Shown here: one piece after another, positions 1 through 9,964 of the stretch | Position numbering within the stretch: the first letter of the stretch is position 1 | Layout: each line of letters starts with the position of its first letter | DNA from: a virus | IMG/VR virus record: IMGVR_UViG_3300034374_005671 | Coordinates: 19,370-83,369 of that record | DNA: 64,000 nt | Reading direction: 5' to 3' (one strand) | Notes under the pieces: generated by a model | Told to the model about the DNA's origin: nothing | Database searches by the model: none | Seen by the model: the letters and a program-made list of their open reading frames with translations, nothing else | Program-made: the position numbers and the translations under genes

Positions 1-2
1 GT

Positions 3-3000
3 GGAGGATATACAGGTAACGACCCATTCATAGACCAAAATTCTTTTTTGTATAGAATGGGCTCAAGAAGGGCTTCTGGTGGAAGAATACCTGATGGAGA
101 TATAAATAAAATAGTTATCCACTTAGCTGATAACCCTACTATGTTTGATGGTGTAGACGAAATAATAGTCGCAGTGGACACACCTCTTGTTTCAGTCACT
201 CATATGGGACGGAACAATAGGTCAGACTATGGTGGCGCAGGGTTAGGCTCTGCTGGTCTACAGGCTAATCATACAAAACAGTATTTTTATGCTTCAGGTA
301 CTTGGGGTACGTTAAATATAAAAGCTGATTATCCTCCAATAGACAAGATAGAATTGATAAATGGGGGAGAACTTGCAATAAACCTAGAGAAAACTTGTGT
401 ATTTGAGACTAGATGCCCTTTTAAAGTGTATGAAGACTTAGTTTGCAATCCTGTACCATTTGAATATGGTAACTTCTCATATTGGGAGTCTACCCTTAAC
501 TATCCAAACAATAATTTCTTGTATGATAGTCAAAGCGTGGTGATTACCGAGGCAGACATCCCACCTGATATCAGGACTGAGTTCCAAAACGTATTTACAA
601 ATGGTGCCCCTGCTGCAGGACAGCCTTACGTATTATCAGATGCTGCTGACTTTAGTTGTAAGCCAATTAGGCACTTCAAGTTCCCTGACTTCAACACAGC
701 ACCTGCATTTGACCAAGATGCTATACCATTCAGAAAAAACAATATATTCCCTATTGGATTACACTTGGATAATGAAGTAATTGAGGCTTTCCTTGATATT
801 GCTGTAAATAATAATTACATAAATCAAGAGTTTAGGGATTCTATAACTCACTACGAAATATTTAGAGGGGATACTAAATTTGATAGGTCTGTTATAGCCA
901 AAGGGTTATTGTATGATATGTATCAGTATCCTGAGTATGAGTTTTCTACAGAAGACTCTAACACAGACAATAATGCTTGGTTTAGTAATTTCCCTTACAA
1001 TGACCTTTCTAACAACAAGTTATTGTATCAAGACGAAGACAGAACTGAATACATCCCCCACCCTTTTAGGAATTCAAGAGCTGGGGCAGCTCGTAAATCT
1101 AACTACAAATATACTTTCCACTCTCCTGAGACTAGCTTTGATAAGCCTATACTACCTTTTGAAATGTATGTGGAGTCTCACTTTACGGGGCAGAGTAGAG
1201 GGTCGTTTGTGGCTGTAAAGAATCACCCTGTCTTCACAGTACTATCACCAAGAGCACATAGGTTGGCCAAGATACTAGCGGCTACAGAAACGTCTTTTGA
1301 AGTTCTTGCATTGAGTACAGAACTTTTTATACAGGTCCAACAAGCTTCAGGAGGTGTGATACCTATTGGTAAGGTAGCAGCTTGGATAGCTTGGGCCATA
1401 CTTGCTGGTTCTGCTGTGGCGAGTTCTATACCTGCAGGTAGACGAAGAAGAGTGGAGTGGGAAGAAATATTTTACAATAGAGGAGAGCGACATAACTTTG
1501 CTTACTATTATTCCTCAGTAGGATATTACAATCAATTCTCTAGAGCAAACAACGATGAGTTCAATACTTATGGACTGGTGGGAGATAAGCTTAGAGGACT
1601 AAAAGAAAGACTGTATATTAAAGATGGTAGATACAGAATAGACGAAGCATTTGACAGTCAACCTACTGTCATAAACAATACCTTTAGAGAGTCTTCTGTA
1701 TTCTTAAGTCTAGGTTCCGAAGTAGAATCTACTTTAGAACAAGATTCTAACTTTAACTACTCATTTAATTTAGAACCACCTGCCGCTATAAGAAATAGAG
1801 ACAATAGTAGATATGCAGCTAGTGACCACACTTGTGTAAATGTAGGGGATAGAACACCAGAAACTACTAGAAGTATTGCATCTCCTTATGTCTCATTAAA
1901 GCAGTTTATCCCAAATCAGCATGGAAACATAAATGATTTGAGATACATATACACTTCATACTGTGGCAAGTTGGGAACAGACAACTCTTGTGATATAGTT
2001 TATGGAGGAGATACATTCATCAATAGATTCTACATAAAAAGAAAGTTCCCATTCTTCTTAGCACCTATGATAGATGGTAACAATTCTTTACCTGACCTCA
2101 TACCTTTTAACTATCAAGACGTTAGAAATATTGGGTATCCTAAGTATTACTTAAACTACCGAATGAGTGAGAGGGATGAAAGCACAAGTCTAGGTAGTAT
2201 ACCTAATATGGTGTCTGACTATGAGTTAGATTGTTTCTCGAAAGGTAACAAATATATTGTTCCTCCGTCCAAGTTTTACTTGTACTATTACGGTATACCA
2301 GGATTTATGGTAGAGTCAGCCATGAACCTAGATTTCCGATACGGAGAGAACGAAACAGACAAAGGATATTATCCTGCTCAGTCTGACTTCTATAACTGGA
2401 CTCAAGAAAGTGTAGTACCTATTAGAGAAGACAATCAATATTTCTACTGGAATGTATACTCTACTGAGAATGATAGAGTTGGATACAGGTACTTACCTGA
2501 TAATTATGACCCAGCAGAGTTTAATTGTAGATTTGACCATTATGATAGAACTATCTACTCATTGCCTGATACAAACGAGCAAGACCTCTTAGATAATTAC
2601 AGAGTCTTTTTGGCTAATAACTTCTACGATTTCGGTAGCAAGTACGGACCTTTGAAAGCCCTGCATAGTATAGAGTCTGCTAAGGTTCTAGGTTTATTTG
2701 AGAATGGTGTGGTAGTATTTAATGCATACAGCACTATCCAAGCTACAACCGATGACTATTTGGTTGGTAATGCAGGTATATTTGCAAATAGACCCCAAGA
2801 GTACTTTAAATCAGACCTAGGGTACGGAGGAACTCAACACACAGCGTTTGCCACTTGCCAGTACGGACATTTTTGGGTTGATGCCAAGAGAGGCAGAGTA
2901 TACTCTGTTCAACCAGGAGGTGCAGGTATGCAAGAGATTTCTCAGAATGGCTTAGGTAATTGGTTTAGAGAAAATCTTCCATTTAGAATAAAGAAACAGT

Positions 3001-4004
3001 TCCCTAACATATCAGACAATATGATAGACAATCCATATGAAGGATTAGGCATATCAATGGTATGGGATGATAGATACTCAAGATTATTCGTCACCAAGCT
3101 AGATGCCAAAGTAAAATCAGGTATCACTATATACGATGGACCTAAAGAAACACTTCCATGTGTACCAGGAGGGTCTATCACAATTGACGTTAGATACGAA
3201 GATGATAAAGAAAAGTTAGATTTTTGGTATCTTTCTCCATCTCCGTTCTGCGAAGGACCGACTTTAGTACACCCACAAACTCATCCAAACATATTTGACT
3301 CTGCTTCTTGGACTGTATCGTATAGTCCTATTACAAAGTCATGGGTGTCTTTCCACTCGTTCTTACCTAACTATTATGTAGCTCACAATAACTACTTCTC
3401 TTCAGGACTTAATTTCGGTTCTAATTCAGGTATTTGGAATCACTTACTTGGTAGTAATCAAACGTTCCAAGTATACTACGGAACACTGTACCCTTGGATT
3501 ATTGAGGTACCTGTGAAGCAGAACTACAACACAAGAATGTACGAAGACTTCTCGTATCGACTTGATGTTAGGAGATACAGCAATGAGTATGATTATCACT
3601 ATTTCCCTGAAAACTTTGATACAGCTGTATTCTACAATGACAGAGAATCTACAGGTTTGCTAAACCTTATAACTCAACAACAGAACAATCAACAACAATT
3701 GATTGAATTACCTAGATTTACTGGTAGTGGAGTTGATATATTAGCTACTAAATCAGACTATACTTGGTCAGTAAACTTCTTCCTAGATAACCTTAGAGAG
3801 AATCATACCTTACCAATATGGAATCATGCAGTAAACAATGTAGGTAAGAGCCTAAATGCAACAGCATTTAACTATCAACCTACATTCAAAAACCATATTA
3901 GAGGACAGTATCTCATTGCTAGGCTATCTCAGAATAATGAGTCCCGACTCAAGTATATCTTTGAACACTTCATTTCCGATTCACTACTTTACGATGCTTA
4001 TTAA
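3..4004 (+). CDS. Large virion structural protein, 5' end outside window (tail stabilization/hub-like)
   Basis: The reading frame is open from base 3 to a TAA at 4002-4004 (1333 residues visible), so the true start lies left of the window. The sequence is rich in Tyr, Asn, Phe and aromatic clusters, with many short beta-type segments and no long helices, as in tail hub or propeller-like proteins. One hydrophobic stretch (about residues 455-475) precedes a basic GRRRR run. The tract around residues 900-1000 (NGVVVFNAYST, FWVDAKRGRVYSVQPGG) reads like blades of a propeller. It begins a run of giant genes with a 2-base gap to the next. Large proteins of this style are annotated as tail stabilization proteins in crAss-like phages; I recall that resemblance but cannot verify it. 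The virion role is inference; the coding call is secure. Confidence 0.8.
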   Translation, partial: GGYTGNDPFIDQNSFLYRMGSRRASGGRIPDGDINKIVIHLADNPTMFDGVDEIIVAVDTPLVSVTHMGRNNRSDYGGAGLGSAGLQANHTKQYFYASGTWGTLNIKADYPPIDKIELINGGELAINLEKTCVFETRCPFKVYEDLVCNPVPFEYGNFSYWESTLNYPNNNFLYDSQSVVITEADIPPDIRTEFQNVFTNGAPAAGQPYVLSDAADFSCKPIRHFKFPDFNTAPAFDQDAIPFRKNNIFPIGLHLDNEVIEAFLDIAVNNNYINQEFRDSITHYEIFRGDTKFDRSVIAKGLLYDMYQYPEYEFSTEDSNTDNNAWFSNFPYNDLSNNKLLYQDEDRTEYIPHPFRNSRAGAARKSNYKYTFHSPETSFDKPILPFEMYVESHFTGQSRGSFVAVKNHPVFTVLSPRAHRLAKILAATETSFEVLALSTELFIQVQQASGGVIPIGKVAAWIAWAILAGSAVASSIPAGRRRRVEWEEIFYNRGERHNFAYYYSSVGYYNQFSRANNDEFNTYGLVGDKLRGLKERLYIKDGRYRIDEAFDSQPTVINNTFRESSVFLSLGSEVESTLEQDSNFNYSFNLEPPAAIRNRDNSRYAASDHTCVNVGDRTPETTRSIASPYVSLKQFIPNQHGNINDLRYIYTSYCGKLGTDNSCDIVYGGDTFINRFYIKRKFPFFLAPMIDGNNSLPDLIPFNYQDVRNIGYPKYYLNYRMSERDESTSLGSIPNMVSDYELDCFSKGNKYIVPPSKFYLYYYGIPGFMVESAMNLDFRYGENETDKGYYPAQSDFYNWTQESVVPIREDNQYFYWNVYSTENDRVGYRYLPDNYDPAEFNCRFDHYDRTIYSLPDTNEQDLLDNYRVFLANNFYDFGSKYGPLKALHSIESAKVLGLFENGVVVFNAYSTIQATTDDYLVGNAGIFANRPQEYFKSDLGYGGTQHTAFATCQYGHFWVDAKRGRVYSVQPGGAGMQEISQNGLGNWFRENLPFRIKKQFPNISDNMIDNPYEGLGISMVWDDRYSRLFVTKLDAKVKSGITIYDGPKETLPCVPGGSITIDVRYEDDKEKLDFWYLSPSPFCEGPTLVHPQTHPNIFDSASWTVSYSPITKSWVSFHSFLPNYYVAHNNYFSSGLNFGSNSGIWNHLLGSNQTFQVYYGTLYPWIIEVPVKQNYNTRMYEDFSYRLDVRRYSNEYDYHYFPENFDTAVFYNDRESTGLLNLITQQQNNQQQLIELPRFTGSGVDILATKSDYTWSVNFFLDNLRENHTLPIWNHAVNNVGKSLNATAFNYQPTFKNHIRGQYLIARLSQNNESRLKYIFEHFISDSLLYDAY

Positions 4005-4006
4005 TT

Positions 4007-7000
4007 ATGATTAGACTAGATTTAAATAAAAAGTTAACTAAGGCTGAAAACGGTACAGTTATACCTGTAGCTAGACATCAAAATTATTTTACAGTTGACC
4101 CATTTGGGGAAGGTCTAGATAGACCAAATAATAATTTGTATGATGAGAGAAATAGGGGAGGAAGTAATGCATATTCTGCACCAACTTCAGGAGGGCAAGG
4201 GTTCTATGGAGAAGCTACTAGAAATAGAACAAATGCAGATGCAATAGTACAAAGCCAAATAGCACAAGAAACTCAAGCAAGAATTGACGAGGAAAAAGAA
4301 AGACAACAAGAGATAGACCGAAACACCCTGGCTCCATATAGTTACTATAGGAAGTATGATTTAGATAAAAAGCCTATTGCTGGTTATTCTCCTGGAACCC
4401 CAGGACACACATTTGCATTGTATGGAGAGGATATAAAAAATTATCAGTACGGATTCGACAGTGCAGAAGATAACATTGCATTAGCGAATCAGTTAAGAGG
4501 CATATATACAGATTACACAGGCTCCGAAAGGCAAGAAAAATTAGATGCTCTTAGAGATGCACAGTATCAAAGATACCTTATGAATCCTGAACGTTTGGCG
4601 GCTATGGACCAAGATATAGCATATAATGAAGGTATACAGTCTAACGTAGATAGGGATTTTGGACCAGGTGTTGATAATGCTAGGGCTGATGTTAATAATT
4701 TTAGGTATCAAATGAGATGGGACCCTTTATTATGGCAAGATAAAAAATTACCTCCTAAAAACATAAACTACAATAGTTTAAATTCACAAATACACACTAC
4801 TCTTGGTACTTTGGGAATGGTTCCAGTATTTGGAGAACCTTTTAACTTGTTAGATGCAGGGTTATACCATCTTGAAGGAGATAATTTCAACAGAAATCTA
4901 TCACTAGGCTCTATGATACCCTTTTTAGGAAATGCTACAGGAGGTGCTCAATTGGCTAGAAAAGGATTTCAATATGGAAAAAATTTCTTTAGGAGGGGAG
5001 CATCTGCAGCTCCTACGATAGCGAGAGGAGCTACCAATATTCCTTCTCCTCAATTTAGAGGAGTAAATAGACAATTATTTCAATCGGATATAGATTATGG
5101 AAAATCATTAGGGCTAGACATTAATAATGTAGATGACTTAATGAAGAATTATAATTTAAGAAACAGAACATACAGAGCGATTGATGTAAATCCTAATACA
5201 TTTAATGACCCAGGATTCAGACAAGCCGCAACAAATGTAGGGGTTGATGTAGAGGACGTTGATGCACTTACAACATATATGGGCTCATCAGTTCCTTACA
5301 AAAGGATAGGCAATGTATACACAGAGGGTTTATTGAAAAACACGGGAGATAGCAAATCATTTATGTTCACATCTCCAAACAAAGACTTTACTACAAATTA
5401 CATTAGAAATGCAGATAATCCCTATGTTTTTAGGTACCCCATATTTAATGATGATGTTACTAACCTAACTAATACTGATATACTAAACAGAATACGTTAT
5501 GGTACGAGAGATAATTTCAGTAATGTTGGACAATTTGGACAAGAATTACCATATGAGTTTTTATTACGTAATCCAGATGCAGCAAAAAGTCTAGGTAAAG
5601 GACAAATAGTATCAATGCCACCTAGTGGTAATAAACCTTTTGTACAGACAAACACCATACAGTTTGTAGGTAATAGAGGAGATGCAATAATAGACCCTAG
5701 TAAAGTTGAATTTATGTCACCTTCTAACCCTGCTTTTGTTGACTTCCAACAGGGAGGTACGGCAAGAAGACATCAAGATGCAGAACCTCTAACATTAGAG
5801 CAAAGGGCAGAAGCTATGGGCGAGAACCCAGAGTACGCTAGAAACGTACAAAAAATGCTTGATGAGGGGGCAACTATACAAGAGTTAGCCGCCAGAAGAG
5901 TAGGTACTGTAAGTGGTTTATCTAAGTTATTCCCTGATGCTGAAATGGGGACTGCGCCTGAACGAAGTTCAAGCAGAAGCACTAGTAGTTCTAGTAGTCG
6001 GGGAGGCGGGTCTGATGTAGAGTCCAGAGCAGCTGAATTTAATATGTCCCCCGAAAAGTTTGTTGGGTACTACAACAGGGGGGCAAGAATGATTAACGAA
6101 GGTAAGAGTATAGATGATTTAGTTAAAATGGGATATGGCACAAGAGGAGCCTTATCAAGAATGTTCCCAACTGCCCCTACTGAAACAGTTAAGGTGGAGG
6201 AAACACCAGAAAAATCTTCAAATCTTGATAATTTATCTCAAGAAGAGATTAATGCTCTTTGGGTGCAAATGGGGAATGATATTAAAGATGCTCCAAAGGC
6301 AAAGAACCCTGAAGGTACCCGTATAATGAAAGATTTTCAACCAATAGGATTTCTTGATTACACTCCCCCTCCTCCAACAGTAAATGAAGATTTAGATATA
6401 CTTAATTCTGCTGCTTCTTTTTCTTCGCAATCATTAGACGAAATAAGTACTCCCGACATTTTTAAAGAGAAAAAAGAAGTACAACCGCCTGGTAGCGGGA
6501 CAGTTCTGCCTGGAAGAAGAAATATCTTTACAGGGGAGTATGTAAGACCCGCAGAAGGTAAAGATATTTTTGAAGCTACAGGAGAATTTTTTAATAGAAA
6601 TATTGTAGAACCTATTGAGGGTTTTGTAGATAAAAACATCATACAACCTTTCGAAGAAAAGTTTATTGAACCTATACAAGAGGAAATTGAATTTGCACAA
6701 GGAACTTTTAGCCCAGAAGTACAAAAAGATTTAGCGGCTCTTGAGTCTAGTGAAAATCAACAAAAAATAGCAATGGAGATTCTTCTGAATCCCGACCTCA
6801 CTATACAAGATGCGTTGAGGGATAGTGGTTTTACTCATGCAGCTCAGGCTATGGATGATGTAGAATACCTAGAAGAAAATTATGGAGATTGGTATGATTG
6901 GTATTTAGACCAAGGTACTACGGCTAAAGCACTTAAGAATATAGGAGAATTTGTATCAGGACAGGACCTTGACGTTCCTCAAGAAGCCCAGGAAGGCATT

Positions 7001-7399
7001 TCTGCAGGCAGAGAATTTTCTAGAATGAAGGACTTTACTGGTATAGAGTTCTTGTCTGACCCTTGGGTTGCAGACAATTACGGTGACCAAATATTTGAAT
7101 CAGTTATGGGTTACAAACCAGAAGAGGGAGAATATGAAGAAGCCCTTCCAATGATACAGGATTTAATAGAAATCCAACAGTTGATGGCTGAACAGGGTTT
7201 TGATATTAGTGAAATATTCCAACAAGGAGGTAAAATAAAACTAGACCTTGAAAAAAAATTAGGAGTAGATATAGACAAGCTAGACCCTTTACCAATAGGT
7301 ACATCCTACAAATCCCGTAGGTTTTTCCAAGAAAATCCTCTTGCAGCCATAGCATATGGTAAAAATCCTTTTAGAAAAGCAGGCTCTCCACCAAGATAA
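4007..7399 (+). CDS. Large virion-associated protein with ADP-ribosyltransferase-like segment and internal repeats
   Basis: This 1130-residue gene starts at an ATG two bases after the previous stop. The N-terminal third is Asn/Tyr/Gln-rich, then a Gly-rich hydrophobic stretch (about 260-320) could contact membrane. Residues about 385-565 contain RTYRAI, FMFTSPNKDF and ELPYEF, spaced like the R, S/T and E motifs of ADP-ribosyltransferase folds; this is a weak resemblance. Residues about 600-645 and 675-720 are two copies of a helix-turn-helix-sized unit ending GTVSGLSKLFPDA and GTRGALSRMFPTA, separated by a Ser/Arg linker. Two FQQGG motifs (about 582 and 1072) match motifs in the following genes. 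The C-terminus ends ENPLAAIAYGKNPFRKAG. Function unknown; probably a virion or ejected protein given its place in the structural operon. Confidence 0.75.
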   Translation: MIRLDLNKKLTKAENGTVIPVARHQNYFTVDPFGEGLDRPNNNLYDERNRGGSNAYSAPTSGGQGFYGEATRNRTNADAIVQSQIAQETQARIDEEKERQQEIDRNTLAPYSYYRKYDLDKKPIAGYSPGTPGHTFALYGEDIKNYQYGFDSAEDNIALANQLRGIYTDYTGSERQEKLDALRDAQYQRYLMNPERLAAMDQDIAYNEGIQSNVDRDFGPGVDNARADVNNFRYQMRWDPLLWQDKKLPPKNINYNSLNSQIHTTLGTLGMVPVFGEPFNLLDAGLYHLEGDNFNRNLSLGSMIPFLGNATGGAQLARKGFQYGKNFFRRGASAAPTIARGATNIPSPQFRGVNRQLFQSDIDYGKSLGLDINNVDDLMKNYNLRNRTYRAIDVNPNTFNDPGFRQAATNVGVDVEDVDALTTYMGSSVPYKRIGNVYTEGLLKNTGDSKSFMFTSPNKDFTTNYIRNADNPYVFRYPIFNDDVTNLTNTDILNRIRYGTRDNFSNVGQFGQELPYEFLLRNPDAAKSLGKGQIVSMPPSGNKPFVQTNTIQFVGNRGDAIIDPSKVEFMSPSNPAFVDFQQGGTARRHQDAEPLTLEQRAEAMGENPEYARNVQKMLDEGATIQELAARRVGTVSGLSKLFPDAEMGTAPERSSSRSTSSSSSRGGGSDVESRAAEFNMSPEKFVGYYNRGARMINEGKSIDDLVKMGYGTRGALSRMFPTAPTETVKVEETPEKSSNLDNLSQEEINALWVQMGNDIKDAPKAKNPEGTRIMKDFQPIGFLDYTPPPPTVNEDLDILNSAASFSSQSLDEISTPDIFKEKKEVQPPGSGTVLPGRRNIFTGEYVRPAEGKDIFEATGEFFNRNIVEPIEGFVDKNIIQPFEEKFIEPIQEEIEFAQGTFSPEVQKDLAALESSENQQKIAMEILLNPDLTIQDALRDSGFTHAAQAMDDVEYLEENYGDWYDWYLDQGTTAKALKNIGEFVSGQDLDVPQEAQEGISAGREFSRMKDFTGIEFLSDPWVADNYGDQIFESVMGYKPEEGEYEEALPMIQDLIEIQQLMAEQGFDISEIFQQGGKIKLDLEKKLGVDIDKLDPLPIGTSYKSRRFFQENPLAAIAYGKNPFRKAGSPPR

Positions 7400-7422
7400 T
7401 TTACGTCATAATTTGTAAATTA

Positions 7423-7454
7423 TTTGGTTATATCAAATATGTTTTTTATATTCG
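7423..7454 (+). promoter_or_regulatory. Bacteroidota-type promoter before the 829-residue gene
   Basis: TTTG (7423-7426) is followed after exactly 20 bases by TATATTCG (7447-7454), one mismatch from TAnnTTTG. The next ATG is at 7475, leaving a leader of about 15 bases. It sits in the only intergenic gap of more than 70 bases within the rightward block, so it probably boosts the downstream structural genes. Confidence 0.65.
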
Positions 7455-7474
7455 TATTTATTCTCTAAATCAAT

Positions 7475-9964
7475 ATGTACAGGAACTTTACTAATAAAAG
7501 AAAATTTCAAGATGCTAACTCTATTGGCGCAGAGGGGACTGTGCAGAATATACCTATTGCTGATGTTAACTTCGATGATAATTACATAGAGCAATTAGAA
7601 AGCACTTTACCTCAAGATAATATTGATTTAAAGTTTGAAGACCTTTCTTTTTCTGCACAACAAGACCCTTACATGCGGCAATACTATGGTATCACGGAAG
7701 GTACAACATATAATCCTCCGTCAGGCATGCAACCTGCAGGTCCTCCTCAAGCTTCAACACCAGACATGAAGCCTGTAACATTAGGACAAAAAGTTAGGAA
7801 TAACACGATAAATAGGCTACAAAAAAGGTTATCTAATATTGAAGAAGGCAGAGAGAATAAAATAGCTAAGGCTGTAGATTTATTAGGTTTAGGAAATATA
7901 GGCACAGCAGGCGGGTATATGCAAGCTTTTACTGATTTACCCGAAAGAGCTTTCGCTAGAGCAGGGTACAATATGGAGCAAGGACCTAGAGGTAAAGCTA
8001 GAGCACTAGGAAACATAATAGAGGCCAGTACAGGGTTGGGAGGAGCTTTTTTGCAAGGGCTTGGTTCTTTTAAAAAGACAAAACCCATGACAGAAGAAGA
8101 GTACATCGCAGCTAAAAAAGCAGAGCAAGCCAAGAAAAACAATACTGTCATGATTGGCGATACCCGCTACACCTTAGTAGAAGATAGCGAGGGTAGAATG
8201 ACAATTGGACCTGAATACCAAGAAACCGAAACTATGAAAATGGGGGGACGAATGGGCCCTAAAGTTATTAAGAATCAAGATTTCTATACAAGACTAGATG
8301 AGGCAACTAAAGGAGTGAATCAGTCAGGGACTAGGAACACAGCTACACGTTCTGGAGTTGGAGAGCAATATAGCCTTGACCTGTCTACTGTTTTTCAAAG
8401 CCCTCAAGATTTGGTGGATTATTATGGCATGAGCAGTCTTACAAGTGACCCTAAATCTACTTACTATGTTAACCCAGAAAGGGCAAAAAGAATGTATGAA
8501 TTAGTCACAGGGTCAGGTAAAATAAACCCTGCTGAACTTCACATGATTATGCAGGCTAGAGGATTAGATTCAGAAGGTTATGAAAATTTAACCAATGCCC
8601 AAGTGATGGATGCTATTAATAAGGTTAATGAGCATATGCCTGGAACATATCAGGCTGGGCCTCAAGGAGGGTTTAGCGGTGAACAAAATTTAGCTGCTGT
8701 TCAAACTGCTTTAGACCATTACGGGGGCGTAAGAAGAGCTTATGGAGTACCTTTTACCCCAGGCCAAACAGCTGAAGAAAGATTTAGCGAACTGTATTAT
8801 GAAGATTATATGGCTAGTAATCCCAATACACCTGAAGGTAATATTGTCAAGTTAGACGGAGGAATGGGAGGTGTTATGCGCTTACAGAATGCCAGCCCTA
8901 CTATGTTTAATCCTTTTGCAATTCAAACACCAAGCATCCAACCTTTCACAATGGAACAAGTAGATGCTGATTTTGCAAATGTACCAGAGCCTTCACCATT
9001 CATGACTGATTTTGATATGGATGGTATTTCTGATTATATAGATATTGATGCAGGTGAAGGTACCAATCAAGCTTTACCAGGAGTATTAGGAGGACCATCG
9101 ATTGCTACCCCCACACCTACAGACTTTTCCTACTCTGATGCAAGTAGCCCTGTAGACATGACTACTGATTCCGATGGGGATGGTATTCCTGATTATCAAG
9201 ATGATTTTGATAATTCTATAGTGTCTGAAGAGGAAAGACAGAAAGACATAGCCAAAAAACAAAATTCTCTGTTTGGCATGGCAGCATCTTTAGGTTCTGC
9301 GGTAGGCTCCGATGATTTAACTTCTCGAGCAGCTCGTGCAGGTCTAATGGCAGGCCGCTTACTACAAGGAGAAAGCCCTTTAGCATCAACCATAGGGTTG
9401 GGAGCAGGGTTAGGTTCGGTTGGATTTGGAGCTGCAAGGACAATGAAAGGAGCTAGGGCAGAAGCTATCGCCACTGCAGATGCAAGAAAAAGAGCTGCAG
9501 AAAGATTAAGACAAGGGATTATGACAGGGGGTACAAAAGGCAGAGACGTAGCATCCCTAGAATCATATCTACAAAGTTCTACCTACGACCCTATGGCAAC
9601 AGAGTTTGGCCAAGATGGTATGATGATGGGGGGTAATAAAGGAGGAATGGCACAAGGTGGCAACCAAGGTACTCCTCCTCCCAAAGGAGTTGTGATTGGA
9701 CGAAATACTGCCAAGTACTTCCAAAAACCACAACTACCTGTTTCACCTAACGGTTTGGTAGAATATCCTAATCAAATGGTTAATGTACCTACAACAGGTA
9801 CTATAACTATGAATGAAGAAAAAGCAGGTGGACCACTACCTGAGTATGTTTTAGCTGTGCCTAACGGAGATACACCAGTCATAATGCAAAATGGTTACGA
9901 CTATGATTTCCCTAATAGTGACATGGTAACAGAGATACCCTTAAATCAAGCATTGTATGTCTAA
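7475..9964 (+). CDS. Virion-associated protein with calcium-binding-type Asp repeats
   Basis: The 829-residue product starts at ATG 7475, placed just after a host-type promoter. Residues about 510-526 (DFDMDGISDYIDID) and 564-580 (DSDGDGIPDYQDDFD) are thrombospondin-type-3-like Asp-rich repeats that usually bind calcium. A Gly/Ala-rich hydrophobic region with basic ends (about 600-680) follows, then GG-rich linkers (MMMGGNKGGMAQGG). The C-terminus (about 755-829) contains repeated proline/valine strands ending in TEIPLNQALYV. Motifs MGGRMGPKVIKNQ (about 256) and LQNASPTMF (about 470) recur in the next gene product. It overlaps the next gene by 8 bases. Likely a virion component; its exact job is not recognisable. 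Confidence 0.75.
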   Translation: MYRNFTNKRKFQDANSIGAEGTVQNIPIADVNFDDNYIEQLESTLPQDNIDLKFEDLSFSAQQDPYMRQYYGITEGTTYNPPSGMQPAGPPQASTPDMKPVTLGQKVRNNTINRLQKRLSNIEEGRENKIAKAVDLLGLGNIGTAGGYMQAFTDLPERAFARAGYNMEQGPRGKARALGNIIEASTGLGGAFLQGLGSFKKTKPMTEEEYIAAKKAEQAKKNNTVMIGDTRYTLVEDSEGRMTIGPEYQETETMKMGGRMGPKVIKNQDFYTRLDEATKGVNQSGTRNTATRSGVGEQYSLDLSTVFQSPQDLVDYYGMSSLTSDPKSTYYVNPERAKRMYELVTGSGKINPAELHMIMQARGLDSEGYENLTNAQVMDAINKVNEHMPGTYQAGPQGGFSGEQNLAAVQTALDHYGGVRRAYGVPFTPGQTAEERFSELYYEDYMASNPNTPEGNIVKLDGGMGGVMRLQNASPTMFNPFAIQTPSIQPFTMEQVDADFANVPEPSPFMTDFDMDGISDYIDIDAGEGTNQALPGVLGGPSIATPTPTDFSYSDASSPVDMTTDSDGDGIPDYQDDFDNSIVSEEERQKDIAKKQNSLFGMAASLGSAVGSDDLTSRAARAGLMAGRLLQGESPLASTIGLGAGLGSVGFGAARTMKGARAEAIATADARKRAAERLRQGIMTGGTKGRDVASLESYLQSSTYDPMATEFGQDGMMMGGNKGGMAQGGNQGTPPPKGVVIGRNTAKYFQKPQLPVSPNGLVEYPNQMVNVPTTGTITMNEEKAGGPLPEYVLAVPNGDTPVIMQNGYDYDFPNSDMVTEIPLNQALYV

